Position numbers and translations under genes: made by a program | Part shown: piece after piece, positions 22,096-33,060 of the stretch | Layout of the letters: every line of letters starts with the position of its first letter | Numbering within the stretch: position 1 is the stretch's first letter | Assembly: GCA_963513935.1 (NCBI GenBank) | Contig: OY740766.1 | Coordinates: forward strand, 4,308,001 to 4,372,000 | Direction of reading: 5' to 3' | Length of the DNA: 64,000 bases | Origin: Aphrophora alni | Lineage: Eukaryota > Arthropoda > Insecta > Hemiptera > Aphrophoridae | Notes under the pieces: generated by a model | Seen by the model: the letters and a program-made list of their open reading frames with translations, nothing else | Told to the model about the DNA's origin: nothing | Databases searched by the model: none

Positions 22096-24057
22096 TGTTA
22101 CCAGGGGACTTAAATTTAAGAAAAGGCGGAACCAAAATGGTAACAATGTTTAGAAAATGAAAATAAAAAAAGACAAAGACAAATTTAGTGATTAACAAGG
22201 CTCAAGTTTATTGAAACAAAAGAAATTTCGACGTTTCAGATTTTATCATTTACAACTTAGAAAGACATCCTGAGACAAATGATCATAAACAGCTTATGAT
22301 TAACAATATTATAATTAATAAAAGTTATACGCCCTTAATGTAAAATATTATAATTTAATTAAAAAAAAAATTTAATCAATAGATTCTGAAAATTTATCCC
22401 CCCCTTTTTTAGTTTATATATTTTATAGTTACAAAATTTAACAAAAACAATGAGCACAGCTTAACAATTAACAGGATTAAAATTAATCCAAAAAAAAAGA
22501 TTATACGCCCTTAATGTACAATTAAAATAAAAGATGAAAAGATACTGATATTTATTTCCCCCCTTTTGACTTTATGAGATGATAGTTTTTTTTTTAACAC
22601 AGTTACATAATATTACTTATTTGATAAATTTCTTAAATGCTATATTGGCCAATAAATATATATGTTTTAGATAAAAGAATTTATTATAAAATGAGAAGTT
22701 TATTTAAAAAAAAAAAAAAAAAATTGAAAATTTTGAATATTAAATTTTATTAATTGACGTCAATTATATTAATTTAGAAAATAACCTCTTGGAGGTTGTT
22801 AGGACCGAAAGTTTGCATGCAGGCTCCACCCAATAATTTTTTATATATTTTATGAATAACTACACAAGTCTACATCTAAAGATAGCTTTAAGAAACACAT
22901 ATACGCTAAAGCAATCTAGGCACATATACAATATGAGTTTAGTTAAAGTTCTGCAAAGTCAGTTTTTTTTTTTATTAACATCACTTTTGGTGCACATGAA
23001 ACTCTGAGGTATGTTAAACAAAACGTGTTTTGCAAGCAGGACGCAACATGTTTAGATCTTTATGCAATATGAGGCAAGAATTGCTGAGTTTCTTCTACCA
23101 GCGTATTAGCTATAGCAAAAAACATGTTTTTTAGCGTCTGTGCAAAATCAGACATGTTGTAGCATTAATGTTCATTATTAAAGCAAATATCTGGTTATTT
23201 GTCAAAATTAAAGAAAATTGATTGTATCACAGAAATTCGTTAAGATTGTAATTAAAAGCTTCTTAGATGATTATAAATCTATTTATATATATTTAGTTTT
23301 GTGTAAAACAAAGCTTGTATAAGACTTGCAAAGATCTGCAAAAGTCTGTAAAACGAAATTTTCTGATTTAGAATAGATTTCTCCAATTGTTTTATATTTG
23401 ACATGTTCAATAAGATATTCTGATCATTTAATGTTCAACATTAGTTTGCACCTATTTCACATAATTGTTCAAAACTCAAAATGTGCCTTTGCAAGGTTTT
23501 GTAAAGTATGTTTTAGGAAAAGAAAATTTTTATAATCATTCAGTTTCAAAAAGAACATTGAATATTAAATAAAACATGAAATACATATTTTAAGAATACA
23601 TGATAATTATTAAATTATTTTAAAGCATTAACAAAATTTAAGATATGATAAAATCTGTAAAGCTGAATACCTGGAAAATCCTGTCGCGGAGCATGTGATC
23701 TTGTGCCGTGAAAATAATAATTTAATTAACATTTTACAAAACTAAAACGCACAAAACTGTGGATTAACATATCGTTGAAAACAAACTGAGCTGTAAATTT
23801 TGAGAACCAGAAAAAAAAATATATCAGACGGAGCTATGAAATGTAGAACATTGTGTGTAATTACAGGTACTGACTGACGGGTATTAGAGCAGATAGGCTG
23901 TCCAGCCGTTGTACTTTGTACGTAGATATCATGCGATGCTTGGTTTTGGACAAGGTCGCCAGGTGTCAGCATCTGTCAGGTGACGGAAGTTGAATATGTG
24001 CAAGACGAGTGAATGAATTTATTTTGCAATTTTGGAGTTTTGAATTTGGATGTTACA
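22096..24057 (-). repeat. 3' LTR (left copy)
   Basis: Begins tgttacc and ends ttaca on +, so TGTAACA...GGTAACA on the element strand. By eye it differs from the other LTR at only about ten places in ~1.96 kb, including a short unmatched tract near 22783-22800 (cttggaggttgttagg against a shorter sequence). A 76-codon minus open frame near its 5' end is identical in both LTRs and shows no domain. Confidence 0.95.
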
Positions 24058-24080
24058 GCTCTCCCCCCCCCCCGAAAGAC
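24058..24080 (-). other. Polypurine tract
   Basis: On the element strand, a G-run of 11 with flanking purines (gggggggggggagag) ends next to the 3' LTR. It is the plus-strand primer for reverse transcription. Confidence 0.75.
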
Positions 24081-24845
24081 GGAGTTAGAGTGGAAAAGAA
24101 AAGGGGCCAGAAGGGCCTCCCGCAAAATTTAGAAAAAGGAGAGAGAGAGTGTGCGTGAAGGGGTGAGAAAAAAATTTCTCTCAGACAGGTGTTTTAGACC
24201 TCGAGATAAACAAAAAAAAAACTTAAGACTAACATGAATAGCGAGTGCCACATTATCTATATGTAGTTCGACAGAACCGGTCAGTATACCTTCACCAAGA
24301 TAAACAACAAAGAACAAATACACCAAACTTAACTATTAAGGAAATGGACTCACTATGTCCTCGTCCGAAGACGTTATGGTGACGAAGAAACAGAAGAGTT
24401 CATGACGCTCTCTATATTCTCGTCGCATCGATTACACCCGCGGAGTGCTCGATGTTAAGATATGTCTAGATAGGGAAACATGTCAGGTACATGTAGCGGC
24501 CATTGCCGTAAAGTGAAACCTCATAGTTGATCAGACTATGGGTTGAAAAGTGTCAAGTCCGGGAAACAGTGAGATATATCACTGGACAAGGAAAATCAAG
24601 ATCTCTTCGCCTGCAAACATCTATACAGATTACGGCACGGAGGGGTGCTCTAGGAGAGCTCAAGCCACCGATGCCCAAACATACAGATGTGCATTTGGCT
24701 TAGAGGAAATACGGCTTGGTTCCGTATTTTGTTATGTTCTGCAGTGCACAGAAAGAAGACTACCAGATGACAATTTGTGCGGGCCAAGAAAGATCAGAAA
24801 GAAAATTAAATCGTAAAGGAGAAGGTTATAGAAATTTGTTAATAT
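24081..24845 (-). other. 3' untranslated interior, no envelope gene
   Basis: About 765 bp between the integrase stop and the polypurine tract. A 65-codon minus frame and an 88-codon plus frame have no recognisable domain. No transmembrane or furin-like protein is encoded, so the element is a retrotransposon and not an errantivirus. Confidence 0.65.
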
Positions 24846-26325
24846 TTAATTTATATGATGGGGTTTGAGTTGCTCGACGTGTGCTTTTTTAATGAAGCGA
24901 GGTGAATTGGCGAAAGAAAGCGCAACGGTAACTGGAGTAAGAAAATCAATGATCCGGAAGGGACCGGACCATCGAGGCATCAATTTAGCAGCTCGCTTGT
25001 CTACAGCGGAGCTCAGAGGGTGTGTTTTACACCAGACAAGATCGTTGATTTTATACAGATGAGGCTTCCTGAATTTGTTATAGGTCTTTTCGGCCTTTTG
25101 GTGCGCTTTCATTATATTGTCTTTGGCCTGGCGCCAAACTTGTGATGGATTAATATTAGGTTTTGGAAGGAGATCATGTATGTTCCAGCTGAGACTCAGT
25201 GGTGTATTGGGGAGAAAATTAAAAAGAATACTAAAAGGTGTTGCTTTAAGAGTCTCATGATGTGCGAAATTGAAGGCCAGCTGAAGCCAGCAAAGGGAGT
25301 CGTCCCAAGAGGATTGATTTTTGGAGTGATAGGCGATGAGGGCTGCCTTAAGGTTTCTGTTGAGTCTTTCCGCATTATTAGGTTGGGGGTGATAAGGGGA
25401 TAAAGTTGCATGTTTAATACCGCGAGAAAAACAAAAGTTGCGGAAGACATGTGATACAAAACATTGTGCATTGTCAGAGATTATTATCTTTGGAAAACCG
25501 AAATTTTGAAAAATGTTTTGGCTTAAGGCCTTAATTGTACTGTGGGAAGTTGCATCTCTGACAGGCATGAGCCAGGTGAATTTTGAGAACTGGTCAACTG
25601 CGACCAGTATCATGTTATAGCCCTGTTTTGTCCTAGGAAGCTGTCCGACGTAGTCAATATGTAATTTTTCCATGGGACGATTGGGAACCGTTGAGGCAAG
25701 GTATCCTAATTTGGAGTTGTGAGCAGGTTTGCTTACAGCGCACACCGAACAAGCTCGCACTTTAGAGGTGACATCCTGTTTTAAAGTTGGCCAATAAAAA
25801 TTCTCCTTTACCTTAAACAAAGTTTTAAGTATTCCAAGATGACCACCCACAACGGAGTCGTGATGATAATTAATCACCAGGTCGACTAAGGACTGAGGTA
25901 AATAAATTCTGGTGGGCTTTTCCAAGTGATTTTTCAGGCAAAGTACACCTTTACTTAAACAGTACTTCTCCGAAGAGATGTTCTGTTCAAGGTCGGCAAT
26001 GATATTTTTCAAAATAGGGTCGGCCTTCTGATGAGTCTGGATGTCATGGAAAGCTAGAGGAAAATTTGTGAGGAGACTGGTACACGAAAAGGTGACATTT
26101 TCTTCGTTGAAATGTTCTGGTTCGAACATGCGCGAGAGGGAGTCTGCTATGATATTTTGAGTTCCTCTTATGTGCGCTACCTTAAATTTCAATGAAGTCA
26201 ACTTGGCAATCCATCGGCCTAATTTACCAAGTTGACGAGGACGTGCTAAAAGCCAAGAAAGGGCTTGGTTGTCGGTTTCTAATAGGAATTCCCGATGTTC
26301 TAGATATTGCCTAAATTTCTCCACT
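24846..26325 (-). pseudogene. pol: pol part 2: end of RNase H and integrase
   Basis: About 490 codons in the frame one base back from pol part 1. It starts in RNase H ('FGVEKFRQYLEHREFLLETD', 'NQALSWLL'), continues through a zinc-binding region with 'GGHLGILKTLFKVKENFYWP' and 'CSVC', and then the integrase core with Asp 231 ('HIDYVGQL'), Asp 291 ('ISDNAQCF') and Glu 326 ('NNAERLNRNLK'), residues counted from 26345. There are 34 residues between the second Asp and the Glu, against 35 in many retroviral integrases. The C-terminal 'HPLSSAVDKRAAKLMPRWSG' is the usual SH3-like tail. It inserts the DNA copy into the genome. The frame itself has no other visible lesion. Confidence 0.92.
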
Positions 26326-27980
26326 CCAAAACTACCGCTAGGCATTCGGCTTCATATGCAGATGAGGCTTTTCTTTCTGCAGGTGTTAAAGTACGTGAAG
26401 CGTACGCTATGGGCTGTCGTGAGCCGTCAATTTCTTGGAGTAGAACTGCTCCAAGGGCCACCGAGCTCGCATCCGTTTGCAGGATGAATGGTTTGGCGAA
26501 ATCGGCCATCCGGAGAACCGGAGGCTGTGTTATTGCCTCTCGAAGATGTTTAAAAGCTTTCTCTTGTTCAGCTTGCCAAGAGAATTTTTGGCCCTTCCTC
26601 CGAAGCAGATTTAGAGGCGCAGCGTGCTCCGCGAAATTTGGAATGAATTTAGCAAAGAAGTTGACCATTCCAATAAATCTGGAAACGGCCTTAGGGTTCT
26701 TGGGTTGCGGAAAATTTCTAATTGCCTTTGTTCTAGATGGGTCGATTTGCACGCCACGAGAAGAAACTAGGTGTCCTAAAAAGCTTATCTCATTCACAGC
26801 GAAACGGACCTTATCTGGGTTAACAGTCAAGCCAGCCCGCCGCAAACGAGTAAGGACTTCCCGAAGATGTTTTTGATGCTCTTCCCAAGTTTTGGAGTAG
26901 ATGACTAGGTCATCCAGATAATTAAAAATGAATTTGAATTTGATGTCATGGAAGACCTGATCCAAAAGTCTGGTAAGCACTTGGGCACCAGTACAGAGTC
27001 CGAAAGGGACTCGAGTAAATTGATAAAGCATCCAAGGAGTACAAAAGCTGGTAATTTGTTTGGACTTTTGAGACAAAGGGATTTGATGATAAGCTGAATT
27101 TAGATCGAATACTGTGAAATATTTGGCACCGACAAACCAGTTAAAACTTTGATGTAAATTAGGTAGCGGCACCGCTTCGACGACGATGTTTTGATTGAGC
27201 CTCCGATAATCAATCACCATCCTTGTTTTCTTTTCGGGATGTTGAACCAGAAAAACAGGGGACGCATATGCCGAGCGGCTAGGTTCTACTACTCCTGAAT
27301 CTAACAATTCGTTAATGTGTTCGCGGAGGTATTCCATTTTTGGAGGTGCCAATTGGTATGGAGAACACTTGACCGGAGTGTTGTCCTTCAGTTGAATATC
27401 GTATTCAACTAGATGTGTTAGACCTAACCTTTTTGTGAGTACCTGAGGAAAATCATTAATTATTTTTAAAATGGCGTTTTTATCATTCTTTTGAAGATGT
27501 CCTAAAGGATCAGGAGCAGTAGGTTCAGATGTTGAAGACACTATAGGTTTATAAGCAGAATTACTGAAATTACACAGAGGAAAAACAATAGACCTTGAAA
27601 ATTTAAAATAGAAGTTTTTTGCTGAAAGATCAAGTACCAGTCCCGTTTTAGATATGAAATCTGACCCGAGGATCAGAGGACACGACAACTTATGCGCCAC
27701 CAGAAAATCCACATTCCAACTGCAATGTTCCATTTTAAGATGAAGACGACAAGAGTAGGAAATGGGCAACCTTTTTCCAGAAGCCGTGACACAATCAGCC
27801 TTCACCCTGGTTATGGATTTAAATGCCTTGGTGTTCTTTAATTTTTTAAAAAGGGCTTTAGAAATGACGCATCTTACTGAACCGGAGTCCAGCAGAGCCT
27901 TAACTTTAATTTGCCCAAAAGCTACTTCCACCAAAGGCAAAAACTGATCGTTCAGACCCCTAGATTTAAGAGAAATATTA
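26300..27980 (-). pseudogene. pol: pol part 1: protease, reverse transcriptase, start of RNase H
   Basis: A 546-codon frame (counted from the TTG at 27940; the open frame extends a little upstream). In order: retroviral-type aspartic protease with 'LLDSGS' (Asp 18); reverse transcriptase with 'MVIDYRRLNQ' (about residue 241), 'VPFGLCTGAQ' and the catalytic 'YLDDLVIYS' (Asp 343-344); the connection with 'FLGHLVSSRGVQIDPSR'; then the RNase H start 'LQTDASSVALGAVLLQ' (Asp near 490). The frame then loses phase in a T-run (complement near 26324-26327) and stops as 'LEWRNLGNI'. The expected continuation 'FGVEKFRQYLEH' is in the next frame, so one T appears to be missing. Otherwise the domains look intact. 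It copies the element RNA into DNA in virus-like particles. Confidence 0.92.
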
Positions 27981-28295
27981 TTTTTTTTTGAAGTTTGCAG
28001 TTGGAAAGCTTAGAGCTGGAATAGGTTTGCCTGGGCCTATTCCGTAGAGAGAAGAATTTACAACCCCAGATATAATGACCGGGTATGCCACAATGATAAC
28101 AAATGGGAGTAAAGTAATTTTGAATTTTATTGCCGAAATTGTTTCTTCTTAGATAGGAAATTGAATTTAAATTTTGAAAAAATTGTTTATTAGAAAAATG
28201 TGGTTTTAGGTTATGTTTAAATCCGATGTGGTTGGTTTTAGAACGGGAGGCTGGCCTGGAGCTACCAACTAGACTCCAAACCTGCCTCCGTTTTT
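27952..28295 (-). pseudogene. Gag-Pol middle segment: second zinc knuckle, to protease border
   Basis: About 110 codons in the -1 frame relative to gag. Basic, with a second CCHC knuckle 'CYHCGIPGHYIWGC', then 'RQTYSSSKLSNCKLQKK', and a TGA at 27952. There is no start of its own in a good context; it is reached by the frameshift. Because a second knuckle would normally belong to Gag's nucleocapsid, the first frame change may instead be an old one-base loss in the A-run. The switch to the protease frame occurs in or after a run of nine A residues (complement of 27981-27989), where the reading again moves by -1. Confidence 0.65.
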
Positions 28296-29420
28296 TGGAG
28301 GATATTGCCTTGTTGGAGGCCGGTTCCGACATTCTGGGCTTCTATGCCCCGGCTGACCGCAACTGTAACAGACCACTGGTCTTGTAGGTCTAAAGTCAGG
28401 ACTTCTAACTTCGGGTCTCGTTAATGGAGCCCTTTGCCTGTCAGTATACATGACATTGTTAACATGAGCGCAGAGTCGATCTAGGTCTGCAAAGTTTTTT
28501 GGTTTGGCAACAAAAACTAAGCAGTTGCGGACTTCCGGAGACAGTCCCTCCAGAATGACGTCCGTGACCTCCAATTCGGACTTATCTAAATTTAATGTTT
28601 CTGCAGCTTCTTTAATCTGGTTTACAAAAACGTGCACCGCCTCGTTAGTCTTCTGGGGCCTATAGAATAACTCCTGCACTAGAGAAGCCAACCTTTTCGA
28701 AGGTATAAAGAGACTTAAGGCCTCTTTGTGAAAAGTTTTAAATGTCTGATGTCTAATCAGACATGAATTTAAAGGGCCCTGAGCATAGGGCATCAGAACA
28801 TTATTGATGTTTACAGCTACGTCCGGGTAAGTTTTGACTATTTTTAAAGCAATTTAAAAAAAATTTAATAATTTATCAAGGTCAAACCCATCTGTCTGAG
28901 GAATTGTTTTAATAATCTGTTCGGCAGGATGACTTAGTTTTCCGTATATGGAAACGTATGTACAGCTTTTTGAACTGCTGGGAGTCGGTTGCTGAGGATC
29001 GAAAGCTTTAAATTTTTCTTCGAGTGTTGCAAAATTGTTCTGTAGCTCGGCCAGATCCCGTGGCACGTTGTTATCTGCAACTTTTAGTTGCTCAGTATGC
29101 ACCCGAGTTAGGAACTCTATTCGTCTTCCGAAGGCATTCATCCGCCCGCGAAAACGATGTATTCTGTAACCCTTTTCTGGATCTAAGTTCTCCAGGTCAT
29201 CCTGTAAGATGAACAATGAGTTTTGCGCTAGCGATATCTGCTGCAAAAGGATCTCTTCGGTGAAATTTCCCAATTCGGGCTCAACGCCATTTTGTAAAAG
29301 GGACCTAAGGGAGGTTCGCATTTCTGCTATTGTGTCTTGCTCACCACCTCTAGCCACGACTTCGAAGGTGAGTTCAGTGTTCTTTAACGAATCTACTAAT
29401 CTCAGCAAATCCACTGCCAT
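28269..29420 (-). pseudogene. gag: gag: capsid and first nucleocapsid knuckle
   Basis: The ATG at 29420 opens a frame of 188 codons that stops at a TAA (28854-28856) just after a T-run. The same frame resumes at once ('IALKIVKTYPDVAVNINN') and runs to a TAG at 28269. Joined in one frame, it is a Gag of ordinary length: an N-terminal helical matrix-like part, a capsid-like part with 'LFYRPQKTNEAVHVFVNQIK', and a CCHC knuckle 'CYSCGQPGHRSPEC'. A single stop without a frame change suggests a point mutation in this copy. Near its end the frame meets the A AAA AAC heptamer where a -1 shift would continue into the next segment. Gag packages the element RNA into particles in the cell. Confidence 0.8.
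28290..28296 (-). promoter_or_regulatory. Canonical -1 ribosomal frameshift heptamer A AAA AAC
   Basis: In the gag frame the codons read CCA AAA AAC, so the heptamer is in the exact X XXY YYZ phase. Shifting back one base gives the codons AAA AAA CGG, which are the frame of the next segment. It is followed directly by GGAGGC, whose complement GCCTCC lies about 40 nt on, and by an inner TGGAG / CTCCA pair, so a two-tier stem-loop is possible. The gag stop is 19 nt after the heptamer. Confidence 0.6.
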
Positions 29421-30093
29421 TTTAACTATTGCTGATATAAAAAAAAATTAACAAAGTGATTTAAAAAAAAAAATTCTTTTAAGATGATGCAAAAATGAAG
29501 TAAAAGAGTCAGAGAATGACTCAAGAACTATATGTAGTGTAGTTTTTGTGTATATGTGTGTGTGTAAGTATGAATTAATACAGACAAGCGAAAGAAAACT
29601 CGAGAAAGTTTTTGAAGGAAATTTTAATTTTTTTTTGTTTTTTTTTTGTTTCTAACTATTTTTGGGTTTTATTATTTATTTAAATTTTTTTTTTGGAATT
29701 CCCGAATGAGCCCGCTGTCTGGATCAAATTCAGTGAATGACTAGAGTGCAGTGTATGTAAATATATATATATATCAAAAAAAATATTTAAGCAGACAAAA
29801 TAATAAAAAAAATTTTATCGAAATTGGTTTAGAAGTTTTTGTGTAAGTGTTTATATGAAAAATAAATAATAAAAAAAAGAGACTATAGATTTATATAGAT
29901 TTAAATATTTAAAATAAAAAAAATTTCATCAGCAATAGTTGTGCAGTATTTTAAAAAAAACTGCAAAACATAAAATTGAGCCTTGTTTAACAAAGAAAAA
30001 TATTGAATTTAAATTTAGATGGTTCCAATGCAAAATTTTGAAAATTAACTAAGGTTCCAGAATTTTAAAATTAACCACTCAATAATTTAATTT
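29421..30093 (-). other. 5' leader of the LTR element
   Basis: About 670 nt of A/T-rich sequence between the primer site and the gag start. It would hold packaging signals in an intact element; nothing specific is recognisable. Confidence 0.5.
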
Positions 30094-30111
30094 AACCACG
30101 CTCTGCTACCA
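30094..30111 (-). other. Primer binding site, initiator tRNA-Met
   Basis: On the element strand, six nt after the 5' LTR, it reads TGGTAGCAGAGCGTGGTT. The complement is the 3' end expected of a eukaryotic initiator tRNA-Met: CCA, then the AUCGUCUC-type acceptor strand (CTCTGCTA), then a T-arm strand. The acceptor part is conserved across eukaryotes; the T-arm part is inferred to suit this species. Confidence 0.75.
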
Positions 30112-30117
30112 GAAACA

Positions 30118-32073
30118 TGTTACCAGGGGACTTAAATTTAAGAAAAGGCGGAACCAAAATGGTAACAATGTTTAGAAAATGAAAATAAAAAAAGACAAAG
30201 ACAAATTTAGTGATTAACAAGGCTCAAATTTATTGAAACAAAAGAAATTTCGACGTTTCAGATTTTATCATTTACAACTTAGAAAGACATCCTGAGACAA
30301 ATGATCATAAACAGCTTATGATTAACAATATTATAATTAATAAAAGTTATACGCCCTTAATGTAAAATATTATAATTTAATTTTAAAAAAAATTTAATCA
30401 ATAGATTCTGAAAATTTATCCCCCCCTTTTTTAGTTTATATATTTTATAGTTACAAAATTTAACAAAAACAATGAGCACAGCTTAACAATTAACAGGATT
30501 AAAATTAATCCAAAAAAAAAAGATTATACGCCCTTAATGTACAATTAAAATAAAAGATGAAAAGATACTGATATTTATTTCCCCCCTTTTGACTTTATGA
30601 GATGATAGTTTTTTTTTTAACACAGTTACATAATATTACTTATTTGATAAATTTCTTAAATGCTATATTGGCCAATAAATATATATGTTTTAGATAAAAG
30701 AATTTATTATAAAATGAGAAGTTTATTTAAAAAAAAAAAAAAAAATTGAAAATTTTGAATATTAAATTTTATTAATTGACGTCAATTATATTAATTTAGA
30801 AAATAACCTCTAAACCTGGACCGAAAGTTTGCATGCAGGCTCCACCCAATAATTTTTTATATATTTTATGAATAACTACACAAGTCTACATCTAAAGATA
30901 GCTTTAAGAAACACATATACGCTAAAGCAATCTAGGCACATATACAATATGAGTTTAGTTAAAGTTCTGCAAAGTCAGTTTTTTTTTTTATTAACATCAC
31001 TTTTGGTGCACATGAAACTCTGAGGTATGTTAAATAAAACGTGTTTTGCAAGCAGGACGCAACATGTTTAGATCTTTATGCAATATGAGGCAAGAATTGC
31101 TGAGTTTCTTCTACCAGCGTATTAGCTATAGCAAAAAACATGTTTTTTAGCGTCTGTGCAAAATCAGACATGTTGTAGCATTAATGTTCATTATTAAAGC
31201 AAATATCTGGTTATTTGTCAAAATTAAAGAAAATTGATTGTATCACAGAAATTCGTTAAGATTGTAATTAAAAGCTTCTTAGATGATTATAAATCTATTT
31301 ATATATATTTAGTTTTGTGTAAAACAAAGCTTGTATAAGACTTGCAAAGATCTGCAAAAGTCTGTAAAACGAAATTTTCTGATTTAGAATAGATTTCTCC
31401 AATTGTTTTATATTTGACATGTTCAATAAGATATTCTGATCATTTAATGTTCAACATTAGTTTGCACCTATTTCACATAATTGTTCAAAACTCAAAATGT
31501 GCCTTTGCAAGGTTTTGTAAAGTATGTTTTAAGAAAAGAAAATTTTTATAATCATTCAGTTTCAAAAAGAACATTGAATATTAAATAAAACATGAAATAC
31601 ATATTTTAAGAATACATGGTAATTAATAAATTATTTTAAAGCATTAACAAAATTTAAGATATGATAAAATCTGTAAAGCTGAATACCTGGAAAATCCTGT
31701 CGCGGAGCATGTGATCTTGTGCCGTGAAAATAATAATTTAATTAACATTTTACAAAACTAAAACGCACAAAACTGTGGATTAACATATCGTTGAAAACAA
31801 ACTGAGCTGTAAATTTTGAGAACCAGAAAAAAAAATATATCAGACGGAGCTATGAAATGTAGAACATTGTGTGTAATTACAGGTACTGACTGACGGGTAT
31901 TAGAGCAGATAGGCTGTCCAGCCGTTGTACTTTGTACGTAGATATCATGCGATGCTTGGTTTTGGACAAGGTCGCCAGGTGTCAGCATCTGTCAGGTGAC
32001 GGAAGTTGAATATGTGCAAGACGAGTGAATGAATTTATTTTGCAATTTTGGAGTTTTGAATTTGGATGTTACA
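30118..32073 (-). repeat. 5' LTR (right copy), would hold the promoter
   Basis: Drives transcription leftwards in an intact element. High identity to the left LTR indicates a recent insertion. I could not place the transcription start or the R region from sequence alone. Confidence 0.95.
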
Positions 32074-32240
32074 GTACTTTAAATTTTTTCAATTACAATA
32101 ATTTGTAAGGCTTAAATCACAGCCGTAATTATATATAGCTGGTAGATTTTTATTTTTAAAATTTCATTTTAACTTTACATTTTCTACTTTTACCAGAGGT
32201 CCTGCCACTCCTCCCTTTCCCCTCTTGCGAATATTCCACA

Positions 32241-32740
32241 AATATGATTAATAAATTTTAGGATATCAAAACTAATACACGACGTTTCGAGTGGATAAAT
32301 CAACAATCGTTATCATGTGTGAAACTAGAGCATAAAAATGAAAATCACCAGCATAGCCTTTTGGAAAATAAAACTAAACCTATAACCTAAGAAAAGAACT
32401 TGAGCCTAACACTAGGACTGAGCAGTTAAAGCTAAGTCGTGATCATATAAAACCACCACACACAGGCTTACACTAAACAAAGGACCTACACGTCTATATT
32501 TAGTCTTAGTTTCGACTGCTCAGTCTTTGTCTTAGGCTTGAGTTCTATTCTTAAGTTATAGATTTACTTTTAATTACGATGCACCCTTAGGCTACTAGGC
32601 TATGTCAATGTTTTTATATTTTATGCACTAGTTTTACAGTTGATAATGAGAATTTATCTATACTCTCGAAAAGTAATGTATTATTTTTCATATACAAAAA
32701 TGATGGCAAAGTCCAATTAAAATCATATTAATAATATGAA
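32241..32740. mobile_element. Inverted pair of Penelope-type termini
   Basis: Two ~200-bp arms face each other. The left has 'actaatacacgacgtttcga', and the right ends 'atactctcgaaa' with related flanks. Outer ends both read as variants of 'atgatta...attttaatt'. The same terminal unit lies downstream of the GIY-YIG relic at 55111-55400. Penelope-like elements often carry terminal repeats in odd or inverted arrangements, which fits this structure. No coding part remains. Confidence 0.5.
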
Positions 32741-33060
32741 CAATCCATTATTAACAAATAACGTGTAGATACAGTTAGGCTACCTCGGGAATGAGCATCT
32801 GGGAGCAATATTCTGTTTTAAAGTGCGTTTGTTGTAACAATATCTATTAACTGAGTATTTATTTCTTAGTAAAGATGTCACAATATATGAAATGAGGAAA
32901 TGTCAACGCTTTCACCCGCTGAGATTTAACATTACACGTTATTATGTATTATTATACGTCAATAATTGTGAGACTATGTTATGTCCAGCTTAGATAAGTG
33001 TAACAGTGGTCTATAATGTCCTCCAATACTTCACGGTTTTAGACTAAATCCTTCTAAATG
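32741..33060. other. AT-rich intergenic DNA
   Basis: Nothing recognised. Confidence 0.5.

Larger units (their letters stand above)
22096..32073 (-). mobile_element. Near-complete Ty3/gypsy LTR retrotransposon
   Basis: A 9,978-bp element on the minus strand, with two ~1.96-kb LTRs around a 6.06-kb interior holding gag, protease, reverse transcriptase, RNase H and integrase in Ty3/gypsy order. The 4-bp duplication GTAC flanks it at 22092-22095 and 32074-32077. The primer site matches initiator tRNA-Met, and a G-rich polypurine tract precedes the 3' LTR. There is no envelope gene. LTRs this long recall the Osvaldo/Ulysses group, and the integrase 'NNAERLNR' fits the same broad set, but the clade is not settled. 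One gag stop and three frame changes make this copy probably non-autonomous unless some are programmed. Confidence 0.95.

Noticed and set aside
23742..23972. 76-codon frame in both LTRs
   Set aside because: Identity between copies is due to LTR duplication; there is no domain, and length is within chance for this composition.
24550..24816. 88-codon frame as an accessory or envelope gene
   Set aside because: It is on the strand opposite to the element transcript, has no membrane segment and no recognised motif.
26307..26876. 189-codon plus-strand open frame
   Set aside because: Antisense shadow of the reverse transcriptase/RNase H coding region.
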